Source: Rikenellaceae bacterium
GTDB lineage: Bacteria; Bacteroidota; Bacteroidia; Bacteroidales; Rikenellaceae
Direction of reading: 5' to 3'
Length of the DNA: 18,662 nt
Assembly: GCA_021203585.1 (NCBI GenBank)
Contig: JAJQAW010000151.1
Coordinates: 1-18,662 of the forward strand
The notes beneath the pieces were generated by a model. The model ran no database searches, was not told where the DNA came from, and worked only from the letters and a program-made list of their open reading frames with translations. This document shows positions 5,254-13,697 of this stretch, piece by piece. Both the position numbers and the translations under genes were made by a program. Each line of letters opens with the position of its first letter. Position 1 is the stretch's first letter.

Positions 5254-8070
5254 TTATTCGGCCGAGACTCCGTTCATGATTACCTGGATCCGGTTGCCGC
5301 TGGCCAGGACCTCCCGGGCCAGGTCCTGGATGTCAGCTTTGGTCAGAGCATTTACCGCTTCGGGATAGGCCCGCATGTTCAGTCCGTATTGGTAATAACT
5401 ACTCATCAGGCCGAGCCAATACCCGTTTTCTTCCAGGTTTTCTCGGTGTTTTTTCAGCATAAATTCTTTCACCTTGTTAAAATCCGCATCGGAGGGTCCG
5501 GCCTGGGCAATCTTTTCGATCTCTTCGATGGCGATCTCCAGCAGGCGGTCCCGCTGTTCGGTATTGGTATCGAAGCCGATTTGCAGGGTTCTCTCCTTTT
5601 TGGAGGCGGAAATCGACATCCCGGCTCCCGGACTATAAGTTCCTCCCTCTTCTTCCCGCATGGTTTCGGTATAACGGCTGAGCAGGATTTGACCCAGCAT
5701 ATCGGCCTGCACGCTGTTTTTCAGGGAGGGTTCGGCCTGATCGGTCAGAATCATCCGAACCGAAACTTTGGGGGATTCCATCTTTTGTTCGTAACTGTTG
5801 GTAATGACTCCCCGCGCCCGGTAAATCGGGGTTCCTGCCTGGCCCTTTGCTCCGGTAGCCGGAAGCGAAGCCAGGTATTGCTCGACATAGGGCTTGAGCT
5901 CCTGTTCGTCGATATTGCCGATGAATAGAAAGGTAAAATCACCGGCGTTGGCAAAACGTTCCCGGTAAAGCTCCAGGGTTTTTTCGTAATCGAATTGCTG
6001 CACGTCCTCTACCGTGGTGGCAGCCATGCGCGGATGGTGGCCGTACAGAGTGGAAAGCAACGAATCCTGATAAATATAGGCCGGATCGGAGGCGCTGTTG
6101 CGCAGTTGGGCGATTTGGCGAGTCTTCCACGACTCGAACGCTTAGTGATCCTGGCGCACGCCGGTGAACTGCAAGTATACCAATTGCATCATCGTTTCCA
6201 GATCGCGCGGCGCGCAACGGGCCGATACATTCTGGGTAAGTTCGCCCAGCCCGGCGCTAGCCGTGGCATTTCGGCCGGCCAGCACTTTGCCCAGATTTAC
6301 AGCGCTGAAATTACCCAATCCGCCGAGAGCCGGAGCGGAATTGATGAAGTTTAATTCCCGGATATACCGGTCGTCGATGACCGACGTACCGCCCGGACTA
6401 AATCCGGTCATCACAATTTGATCGTTTTTGAAAGTAGTCGGTTTGACCACCACCGTTGCGCCGTTGGAAAGGGTCCAGACGGTAGCGTCGAATATCGTAT
6501 CTTTCTCCGTTTTGACGATCGTACCCGGTTGGGGGAATTCGCTGATTAGCGGTTCGTCGGAAACTTCTTCCCGATAGGGTTCCATTCGGGTTTCCGTCGC
6601 TTCCCGGAAGATGGTCAGAATCTCCTCCCGGCTCGGATAAACCAAACCCTCTTTTTCCGGTCCCTGAACGGTGATAATGATATTATCGTCCGTAACCAGG
6701 GTTTTCATATATTCGTTCACGGCTTCCACGGGTAGCATCGGAGCTAACTGGTTGAATAAGTTGTACTCCAATTCGATGCCGGGTATCGGTTCTCCGTCCA
6801 GAAAAGCGCGGGTATATTCGTCGGTGTAAGAAGAATTGCGCTGTTTTTCCCGTTCATTGTAAGCGGATTCCATGCCGTTGAGGAAATTGGCCCGCGCCCG
6901 TTCGTATTCGGAGGGGGTGAAACCGTGCTGCACGGCCCGCTGAACCTCCTGGACCACTGTCCGCAGCCCCCGCTCGATGTGGTCTTCGTCCGAAATGGCC
7001 ACGACGTTGAAGGCGTCTTTGGTTTTGGTGATGCCCATAATGGCTCCGGAAAATGTTCCGGCGCTCAGGAACGGCGGATCGGGACTTTGCACCAATTCAC
7101 TGTAACGGGTATTGAGCATCGAGCTGATCATCGACTGCAGGTAGCCGTCCACATAATAGTCGGGCGTGTTGCGGTATTCCCGGGGAAAAATATCTTTCTT
7201 GTACAGAATGGTAGTCCGCACGTTTTTCATCTCTTTGTCGGTGGCCAGGGCCACGATCGGCTCCCGGTTGTCCGGAACTTCGTGGTAAATCCGTTCGGCC
7301 CGGTCATCATCCAGCGGAATATCGCTGAACATGGCTTTGATTTTGGCCTCCACGTAATCCACATCGATGTCGCCGACGATAATCAACCCTTGTAAATCGG
7401 GGCGGTACCACTTGTGGTAGTAATCGCGGATGTCCTGGTAGGGAAAATGGTCCACCACCTCCATCAAACCGATCGGTAGGCGGTGGCCGTATCGGCTGCC
7501 TTCGAAAATAACCGGCAGAATTTGGTCGAAAATTCGCATCTGCGCGGATTGCCCGGTACGCCATTCTTCGTGAATCACTCCGCGTTCGTTGTCGATCTCT
7601 TCGTCCACCAGCGCGATCCCGCAGGACCAGTCGTACAGAATCAGCAGGCAGGAGTCGACGATGCCCGGGCGGGTGACCGGAATATTCATCAGCGTATAAA
7701 CGGTTTCGTCGAACGAGGTATAAGCATTCACGTTGGCGCCGAATTTTGCTCCGATGGATTCCAGGTACTCCAGCATGGTTTTATCCGGGAAATGAGTCGT
7801 TCCGTTGAAGGCCATGTGCTCCAGGAAATGGGCCAATTCCCGCTGCGATTCTTCTTCCTGCATGGAGCCGACTTTTTGGGCAATGTGGAATTCGGCCCGG
7901 TCTTTGGGCAGTTCGTTGTGCCGGATGTAATAAGTCAGTCCGTTGTCCAGCACGCCGACCCGTACCTGCGGATCGATCGGCAGTTGTTGCGGCGCCTGGG
8001 CCATGGCCGCGCAAGAGAAGATTCCCAGCCAGAGGACCAGGGTTGTTTTCCATCTCGTGATTCTTTTCAT
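5254..8070 (-). pseudogene. M16-family zinc metallopeptidase, two-domain, interrupted by an in-frame TAA
   Basis: Read on the minus strand from the ATG at 8070, this is a 938-codon periplasmic M16 peptidase of the insulinase/pitrilysin family, common in Bacteroidota. A signal peptide covers residues 1-25 (AMA-QA cleavage). The inverted zinc motif HxxEH is His81-Phe-Leu-Glu84-His85, and the third ligand is Glu162, 81 residues after the first His as in pitrilysin. The second M16 half follows. The frame is broken only at codon 643, a TAA (6142-6144) in RQDH-stop-AFESWKTRQ. Downstream the same frame continues as normal family sequence to 5254, with no indel. Glu is the likely original residue (GAA to TAA). 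As sequenced, the product is a 642-residue protein ending in the second half. The remaining 295 codons have no good start of their own. A terminator follows at 5179-5227. Confidence 0.92.
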
Positions 8071-8542
8071 AGGATTTTCGTAGTTAATGTATTTACTGTT
8101 CGATGCATATTTCCTGCTCTTTCCCCGGGACCCACTGCGCGTTCGTTCCGCTGTCGCTCTCCGGCTTCTTAATTCCTGCCTTTGCGAAGCACGCCTGCAG
8201 ATTGGCCGGATTTTCCGAAGGGTTTCCAGGCTCCGGTTCCGGGAAAAACGGTTCCGAATATACTCCCGAAAATGAATAAATTTACGGTAAAGCGCGTTTT
8301 TAAACGGATTGCGGATCGTGTTTAGTATAATCCGGACTCAAAGATTTAATTTTTTACTATAACAAAGGAAGATACTTACGGTTAAAATTACAAACTTTTT
8401 ATTGCGTTTTGTAAAAAAATCATAACCGGAATTAAATATTCCGGTAAAAATACTTACCCGGCAAATCATTTTTGCCAAAAGAAATGGGCCGATTTTTGCT
8501 ACCTTTATCCGCGTAACGCCCAAAAAATTGAATTAGATTTTC
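8071..8542. other. Divergent intergenic region between the M16 peptidase and nucleoside phosphorylase genes
   Basis: This region of 472 bases has no supportable gene. The part from about 8270 on is clearly AT-rich compared with its surroundings, as expected of a regulatory region. It holds the perfect inverted repeat at 8425-8445, two copies of ATACTTAC (about 8372 and 8450), and a near -7 box TACCTTTA at about 8499, 44 bases before the phosphorylase ATG. Confidence 0.6.
8425..8445. promoter_or_regulatory. Palindromic site, possible operator
   Basis: ACCGGAAT (8425-8432), spacer TAAAT, ATTCCGGT (8438-8445): perfect 8-base arms around five bases, in the AT-rich divergent region about 100 bases before the phosphorylase start. 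The size suits a dimeric regulator. There is no U-tract, so it is not a standard terminator. The regulator is unknown. Confidence 0.4.
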
Positions 8543-9418
8543 ATGAGAACGATACGAGCTTCAGAACTGATCCTTAACGCCGACGGCTCGGTGTTTCACC
8601 TTCATCTTCGCCCGGAACAACTGGCCGATAGAATTATCCTGGTGGGCGATCCGGCCCGTGTGGAAGTCGTTGCCTCCTATTTCGACCGGATAGAATCCCG
8701 GACCGCTCACCGGGAATTCGTTTCGGCCACCGGAACTTACCGGGGAACCCGGTTGACCGTTCTTTCGCACGGCATCGGTGCGGACAATATCGACATTGTC
8801 ATGACCGAACTGGATACCCTGGTCAATGTGGATTTTCAAACGCGGACCGTCCGTGAACAAAAGAAAAAACTGTACATGCTTCGGTTGGGTACTTGCGGAG
8901 CCTTGCAGCCCAACCTGCGCATCGGCGATCGCGTGCTGGCAGAAATATCCATCGGATTCGACGGATTGTTAAATTTTTACGCCGGATGCAAAAAAGTTTG
9001 CGACCTCAGTATGGAGGGAACTTTTGTGGAGCACATGAAATGGAGTTCCCGGTTGGCGATGCCCTATTTCGTGCGATCCTCCAGTTTCTTGAATCAATTG
9101 TTCGCCGGGTGCAGCATTCCCGGAATAACCATTTCGGCCCCCGGATTTTACGGTCCGCAAGGCCGGGTAGTGCGTTTGGCGTTGGCCGATCCTGAAATGA
9201 ACGGCAAACTGGAAACCTTCCGTTACGGTGAAAAACGCATTCTGAATTACGAAATGGAGAGTTCCGCGCTGGCCGGCCTGGCCGCACTGCTGGGACACGA
9301 GGCCACGACCTTGTGCACGGTCATCGCTCAACGGATCCAAGGAGATTCCGAGCCGGATTACACCCCGCATGTGCAGCGGATGATCGAACTGGCCCTCGAC
9401 AAAATCACCGGATTTTAA
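8543..9418 (+). CDS. Nucleoside phosphorylase, uridine-phosphorylase type
   Basis: This 291-residue protein is a member of the PNP/UDP family, which splits nucleosides with phosphate into a free base and (deoxy)ribose-1-phosphate in the cytoplasm during nucleoside salvage. Residues 34-37 are the phosphate-binding VGDP with Arg39. Residues 114-119 (RLGTCG) match the RxGT(C/S)G core that contacts phosphate. NYEMESSAL (about 235-243) is the ribose-binding EMExS motif. Uridine phosphorylase is the best fit from these segments, but the base specificity (uridine, or purine nucleosides) cannot be settled by eye, so I give no gene symbol. The ATG at 8543 gives the expected N terminus. The gene stands alone, with a long AT-rich region before it and dnaN nearly 200 bases after it. 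Confidence 0.87.
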   Translation: MRTIRASELILNADGSVFHLHLRPEQLADRIILVGDPARVEVVASYFDRIESRTAHREFVSATGTYRGTRLTVLSHGIGADNIDIVMTELDTLVNVDFQTRTVREQKKKLYMLRLGTCGALQPNLRIGDRVLAEISIGFDGLLNFYAGCKKVCDLSMEGTFVEHMKWSSRLAMPYFVRSSSFLNQLFAGCSIPGITISAPGFYGPQGRVVRLALADPEMNGKLETFRYGEKRILNYEMESSALAGLAALLGHEATTLCTVIAQRIQGDSEPDYTPHVQRMIELALDKITGF

Positions 9419-9564
9419 CCGTACGGCCTCATCGTTTCACCATTCCACCCGACTTATTCGTAGACCCGAACCCTCCCCTCCGGTGAAAGGGCTCCGCAAC
9501 GAAGCGCGTTGCAGCCATTTCGCTCAAAAGCCGGAACGGTATAGGTAAAAACCGGAAAAAGTTC

Positions 9565-9572
9565 TATCTTTG
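9565..9572 (+). promoter_or_regulatory. -7 promoter box of dnaN
   Basis: TATCTTTG is an exact TAnnTTTG match 43 bases before the dnaN ATG, implying a leader of about 35 bases. The -33 element is not clear. The 9419-9564 stretch before it holds only a small hairpin (GCAACG/CGTTGC at about 9496-9513) without a U-tract. Confidence 0.55.
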
Positions 9573-9615
9573 AGGGATAAATTCATCTGAAGAGCCATTA
9601 AAATACAATAACAGC

Positions 9616-10743
9616 ATGAAATTTACGGTATCCAGTTCAGCCCTGCTGAACCTCTTACAGGCCACCGGCAAGGTCATCAGCAATAAAAACACATTGCCCA
9701 TTCTTGATTATTTCCTGTTCGAACTCCAACAGGGGGTGTTGCGCATCACCGCATCCGATTTGGAAACGACCCTGACCGGGACGCTGCCCATCGAAAACAT
9801 CGAGCAGGAGGGCATTATCGCCATTCCGGCGAAACGGGTGCTGGACACCCTCCGGGAATTCCCGGAACAGCCGCTGACCATCGAGGCCAACGACTCCACC
9901 TGGGAGGTCAATATCAATTGGAAATCGGGAAAACTGGTCATTCCGGGTACCTCCGGACTGAGTTATCCAAAGCCAGCCGAACTCGATGATACGGAGGCGG
10001 TTACCGTGGAGATGAATCCGGAAAAACTGTTAACCGGCATCGAAAAAAGCATTTTCGCTACGGCCGACGACGAGATGCGTCCGGTGATGAACGGGGTTTA
10101 TCTGGACCTTTCTCCTCAGGCGGTTATTTTCGTAGCCACGGATGCCCATAAGCTGGTGCGCAACATACTGGCCATGGAAACCGGCATCGAAGCTTCCTTT
10201 ATTCTTCCCAAAAAACCGTCCAACCTGCTGAAAGGTATTCTGCCCCGGGAAGAGGAGCCGATCCGGCTGCAGTTCGATAAGAAAAATGTGGTATTTACGC
10301 TCTCCAAATATACGTTGATCTGCCGCCTGATCGAAGGGACCTATCCGAATTACAATGCGGTCATTCCAAACAACAATCCGAACAAGGTGACCATCGACCG
10401 CGCGGAATTCATGCACAGCATCAAACGGGTGGCCGTTTCTTCGAATCCTTCCACCAACCTGATCAAACTGGATATCGACAACAACCTGTTGAAACTCACG
10501 GCTCAAGATATCGATTATTCGGTATCGGCGGAAGAATCGATCGCCTGCAGCTACGAAGGAGACCCGATCGTAATCGGTTTCAAATCGACCTTTCTGACCG
10601 AAATTCTCGCCAACCTCGAGACCGAACAAATCGTCATCGAACTGGCGGATTCCACCCGGGCCGGTGTCTTCAGGCCAGTAGATGACGAGCAGGAAGGGCA
10701 GGATATCCTGATGCTGCTCATGCCGATGATCATCAACGTGTAA
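9616..10743 (+). CDS. dnaN: DNA polymerase III beta subunit (sliding clamp)
   Basis: The beta clamp forms a ring around DNA and tethers the replicative polymerase, and is also a docking hub for repair and mismatch proteins. The 375-residue length is typical for three repeated clamp domains (about 1-120, 128-245 and 246-375). Diagnostic segments seen are LLNLLQATGKVISNKN and LPILDYFLFEL near the start. Then come the ATDAHKL loop in the middle domain and the LIEGTYPNYNAVIP segment of the protein-binding groove region. The C terminus is DILMLLMPMIINV (family: xxYVxMPMRL-type end). The frame is intact with no internal disruption. It has its own -7 box upstream and an intrinsic terminator downstream, so it is probably monocistronic. 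It is not next to dnaA, which is common in this phylum. Confidence 0.98.
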   Translation: MKFTVSSSALLNLLQATGKVISNKNTLPILDYFLFELQQGVLRITASDLETTLTGTLPIENIEQEGIIAIPAKRVLDTLREFPEQPLTIEANDSTWEVNINWKSGKLVIPGTSGLSYPKPAELDDTEAVTVEMNPEKLLTGIEKSIFATADDEMRPVMNGVYLDLSPQAVIFVATDAHKLVRNILAMETGIEASFILPKKPSNLLKGILPREEEPIRLQFDKKNVVFTLSKYTLICRLIEGTYPNYNAVIPNNNPNKVTIDRAEFMHSIKRVAVSSNPSTNLIKLDIDNNLLKLTAQDIDYSVSAEESIACSYEGDPIVIGFKSTFLTEILANLETEQIVIELADSTRAGVFRPVDDEQEGQDILMLLMPMIINV

Positions 10744-10766
10744 TACTGGGAGGATCGAACAGGATG

Positions 10767-10803
10767 AAAAAAGGTCAGCTGCCGGGAAGCGCCGGCCTTT
10801 TTT
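10767..10803. terminator. Intrinsic terminator after dnaN
   Basis: A-run plus G (10767-10773) pairs with C plus T-run (10797-10803), enclosing a GCCGG/CCGGC stem. It lies 24 bases after the dnaN stop and 50 bases before the exonuclease gene. The A-run/T-run symmetry means it could work in both directions, though only dnaN needs it. Confidence 0.8.
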
Positions 10804-10852
10804 GCGAAGAAATGCTTATATTTGAATCACACAAAACCAAAACCGACCCGCC

Positions 10853-11626
10853 ATGGAACTGAACCTCAAGCGCCCCATTATATTTTTTGACCTCGAAACC
10901 ACCGGCGTGGATCCGGCAAAAGACCGTATCGTCGAGATTTCAATGATTAAAATTATGCCCGACGGCACGGAAGAGACCAAAACCCGCAGACTGAATCCGG
11001 AAATGCCTATTCCCGCAGCCTCCTCGGCCATTCACCACATCTACGACGAGGATGTCAAAGATTGTCCGACCTTCAAAGCCGTGGCTAAATCGCTGCAAAA
11101 CTATATCGAGGGATGCGACCTGGCCGGATACAATTCCAATAAGTTCGATATTCCGGTCCTGGTGGAGGAATTCTTGCGGGCGGGGATCGACATCGATATG
11201 CGGAAAACCAAATTCATCGATGTACAAAATATCTTTCATAAAATGGAGCAGCGCACCCTGGTGGCCGCTTATAAATTCTATTGTCAAAAAGACCTGACCG
11301 ATGCCCATGCGGCCGAAGCGGATACACGGGCTACTTACGAAGTGCTGAAAGCCCAATTGGACCGTTATCCCGAAGAGCTGAAAAACGATATGGAATTCCT
11401 CTCCGAATTCTCCACTCGTACCAAAGATGTGGATTTTGCGGGAAGGATTATTTGCAACGAAGACGGGGTGGAATGCTTCAATTTCGGAAAACACAAAGGG
11501 CGGCCCGTATGCGAAGTGTTCCGGGAAGAACCCAGTTATTACGCCTGGATGATGAACGGAGATTTTCCCGGATATACCAAACGGGTAATCACCGCGATTC
11601 GGCTTCGAGAACTCGGAAATAAATAA
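10853..11626 (+). CDS. DnaQ-family 3'-5' exonuclease with C-terminal DUF3820-like domain
   Basis: This 257-residue protein belongs to the DEDDh exonuclease family (polymerase III epsilon / ExoX type), which removes nucleotides from 3' ends of DNA with two metal ions. All five catalytic residues are visible: Asp13 and Glu15 (FDLETTG), Asp99 (NKFDIPVL), His152 (DAHAAEAD) and Asp157. After the domain (about 8-170), residues 205-255 carry the FNFGKHKGRPVCEVF and YYAWM pattern of DUF3820, which also ends many Bacteroidota exonucleases of this size and is seen in ExoX-like proteins. Its position after dnaN suggests a replication or repair role, and clamp binding is possible but not shown. A terminator separates the two genes, so they are probably not one operon. 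A 7-base-pair hairpin without a U-tract follows at 11639-11655. Confidence 0.92.
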   Translation: MELNLKRPIIFFDLETTGVDPAKDRIVEISMIKIMPDGTEETKTRRLNPEMPIPAASSAIHHIYDEDVKDCPTFKAVAKSLQNYIEGCDLAGYNSNKFDIPVLVEEFLRAGIDIDMRKTKFIDVQNIFHKMEQRTLVAAYKFYCQKDLTDAHAAEADTRATYEVLKAQLDRYPEELKNDMEFLSEFSTRTKDVDFAGRIICNEDGVECFNFGKHKGRPVCEVFREEPSYYAWMMNGDFPGYTKRVITAIRLRELGNK

Positions 11627-12007
11627 CCAGGGGCACCAGCGCTTTGAAAAAGCGCCGAAAATCACACCGGTCGGTTTCCCCTTCGGGTTATCTTCTGCAC
11701 GCTCGGCTTAGCTCCAGTCTGCTTGGCTCCGACCCACTCGGATATCGGTGGGCGGCCTGGGTGTAGTCAAAAACCGGCTTCTCATCCGCTCTTGGGCTGG
11801 GTGTCGGTTGGAAAAAATACCCCAAAACCTTTGGGTCCGGGTGGTAATTCCCCTTCGGGCCGGTATGTCTCGATGCCCGACGCTTCCCACAATTTTGGGC
11901 CCTCCAGTACCGAGACATACCGCATTTGCCGCCGGCGAAGGTCAGTTTCACGGAGAAAACTACCCAATCTGTTTGCTGAAAAAAATGGAATACTAACCGC
12001 TATCGTG
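11627..12007. other. Structured leader / intergenic region before the GH43 gene
   Basis: This region of 381 bases has no convincing gene, although the GH43 frame stays open upstream to 11723. It is rich in foldbacks: GCGCTTT/AAAGCGC at 11639-11655, CCCAAA/TTTGGG at 11821-11835, and a perfect 12-base inverted repeat CGGTATGTCTCG (11861-11872) with CGAGACATACCG (11911-11922). The 12-mer TTCCCCTTCGGG occurs twice (about 11676 and 11848). I recognise no known riboswitch. Confidence 0.5.
11861..11922. repeat. 12-base perfect inverted repeat with 38-base loop
   Basis: CGGTATGTCTCG and its exact reverse complement CGAGACATACCG flank a 38-base loop that can form a small inner hairpin (CCCA/TGGG). 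It could be an RNA structure in the GH43 leader or a regulatory site. It ends 85 bases before the lipoprotein start codon. Confidence 0.7.
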
Positions 12008-13546
12008 ATGAACCATACGATTTATACCTTATTGATCTTCTTTTTTCTCGCTGGATGCCGGGAAAATTCCTCCGTTTCCGGGTGGGAGCTAACCAATAAA
12101 CAGGGGGATTTGGGCAACGGATATTACCTCAATCCGATATTAAGCGGAGATTATCCCGATCCGACCATCCTGCGGGACGGAGAAGATTATTACATGACCC
12201 ATTCCTGCTTCGACTACTTGCCCGGATTGGTGGTGTTTCATTCCACAGACCTGGTCAATTGGCAGCCGATCAGCTTTGGGCTGCAAACTTATCTGGGGTC
12301 CGTGTGGGCGCCCGATATTACCCGGTACGAGGATCGCTATTACATTTATTTTACTGTCTCCAATCCACGGTCCAATTTTGTGGTCTGGTCTCACTCTCCC
12401 TATGGTCCGTGGAGTGAACCGATCGATCTGGGAATCGGAAACATCGATCCGTGTCATATCGTAGGCCAAGACGGGACCCGCTGGTTGTTTATGAGCAACG
12501 GAATTCGCCAGCAACTGACCGCCGACGGATTGGCCGTGGTACCCGGAAGCCAGGAAAAAGTATATGATGGCTGGGCGTATCCACAAGAGTGGGTGGACGA
12601 GTGTTTTTGCCTGGAAGGACCGAAACTAAAATACATCGACGGATATTACTACTACCTGAACGCCCAGGGGGGTACCGCAGGACCGCCGACCAGCCACATG
12701 GTGGTCGCCGCGCGCTCCCGGTCGATCGATGGACCGTGGGAAAATTCACCTTACAACCCGATTGTCCGCACCTGGAACAATACCGACCGCTGGTGGTCCA
12801 AAGGCCACGGCTCACTCGTCGATACTCCGCAGGGCGAATGGTGGATCGTTTACCATGCCTATGAAAACGGGTTCTACAACTTGGGACGGCAAACCCTGTT
12901 GGAACCGGTTGAATGGACGGAGGACGGGTGGTTTAAAATCCCCGAGGGAGTACGGCCGGACGAGCCGATAGCTAAACCGGTCGTTTCCGAAAAACAACCC
13001 GGCCGGCGCGACCGCCTGGGGGAGTTTCGAATCGGTTTGGATTGGAAGTTCTACAAACATTACGACCCGAACCGGTGCAGGGTGAACGCGGATACGTTGA
13101 CCATGAAAGGCCAGGGAGATTCACCGGGAACTTCTTCTCCGATCCTATTCGTGGCCGGAAACCATGCGTATGAAGTGCAGGTAGAGATCGAAAAGGATCC
13201 GGGAACCGTGGCCGGATTACTGCTCTATTATAACAGTGATTTTTATGCCGGAACCGGTTTTGACAGCCACCGCCGGTACCGTTACCGCAAAGGCCAGGCT
13301 GCTGGGCGTGGAGCCCATACCGAAGGAGACGGCAACCGGTTGTGGCTTCGGCTCCGGAACGATCGTCAAGTAGTTACCGGCGCCTACAGTTACGACGACC
13401 ACACCTGGTACAACGAGGAGTGGGGGATGGAATTATCCGGCTATAACCACAACACGCTGTATGATTTCCAAAGTCTTCTGCCTGCTTTGTTCGTGCACGG
13501 CCAAGGAGAGGCCCGGTTTAAAAATCTCCGGTATACCCTGCTTTGA
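12008..13546 (+). CDS. GH43 family glycoside hydrolase lipoprotein (beta-xylosidase / alpha-L-arabinofuranosidase type)
   Basis: This 512-residue five-bladed-propeller glycosidase is predicted to remove xylose or arabinose from xylan-type glycans with inversion. The start is set at ATG 12008 because it opens a lipoprotein signal peptide: a hydrophobic stretch ending LAGC with Cys17. The open frame upstream to 11723 has no such character. The three GH43 carboxylates are visible: base Asp51 (DYPDPTIL), pKa modulator Asp147 (GNIDPCH) and acid Glu203 (CLEGPKL). The catalytic domain spans about 38-315. The C-terminal part (about 325-512) looks like a beta-sandwich of the kind that caps many GH43 enzymes (DUF1349 / concanavalin-like). 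As a lipoprotein it is either periplasmic-facing or surface-exposed. Exact specificity cannot be decided by eye. The nearby xylose genes make xylan or arabinoxylan a reasonable inference. Confidence 0.93.
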   Translation: MNHTIYTLLIFFFLAGCRENSSVSGWELTNKQGDLGNGYYLNPILSGDYPDPTILRDGEDYYMTHSCFDYLPGLVVFHSTDLVNWQPISFGLQTYLGSVWAPDITRYEDRYYIYFTVSNPRSNFVVWSHSPYGPWSEPIDLGIGNIDPCHIVGQDGTRWLFMSNGIRQQLTADGLAVVPGSQEKVYDGWAYPQEWVDECFCLEGPKLKYIDGYYYYLNAQGGTAGPPTSHMVVAARSRSIDGPWENSPYNPIVRTWNNTDRWWSKGHGSLVDTPQGEWWIVYHAYENGFYNLGRQTLLEPVEWTEDGWFKIPEGVRPDEPIAKPVVSEKQPGRRDRLGEFRIGLDWKFYKHYDPNRCRVNADTLTMKGQGDSPGTSSPILFVAGNHAYEVQVEIEKDPGTVAGLLLYYNSDFYAGTGFDSHRRYRYRKGQAAGRGAHTEGDGNRLWLRLRNDRQVVTGAYSYDDHTWYNEEWGMELSGYNHNTLYDFQSLLPALFVHGQGEARFKNLRYTLL

Positions 13547-13560
13547 TCCGTAGGGTTCGA

Positions 13561-13581
13561 AGCGGACCTCTACAGGCCGCT
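13561..13581. repeat. Small hairpin after the GH43 gene
   Basis: AGCGG-A-CCT (13561-13569), loop, then AGG-CCGCT (13574-13581): eight base pairs with one bulge, 15 bases after the GH43 stop. No T-run follows, so it is not a convincing intrinsic terminator, but it may stabilise the message end. Confidence 0.45.
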
Positions 13582-13697
13582 GGTCGATTCGGGAGCGGAG
13601 TATTCCGAAGTAAAGGCTATATTTTTACCGATTTTTTCAGGAAAAAGGAGTAAATGAGGCATCTTTGGCACGTTAGAGGTAAAGAATCCAACGGGAT

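Noticed and set aside
11723..12007. N-terminal extension of the GH43 protein by 95 residues
   Set aside because: The lipoprotein signal peptide with LAGC begins at 12008; an extension would bury it, and the upstream translation has no domain features.
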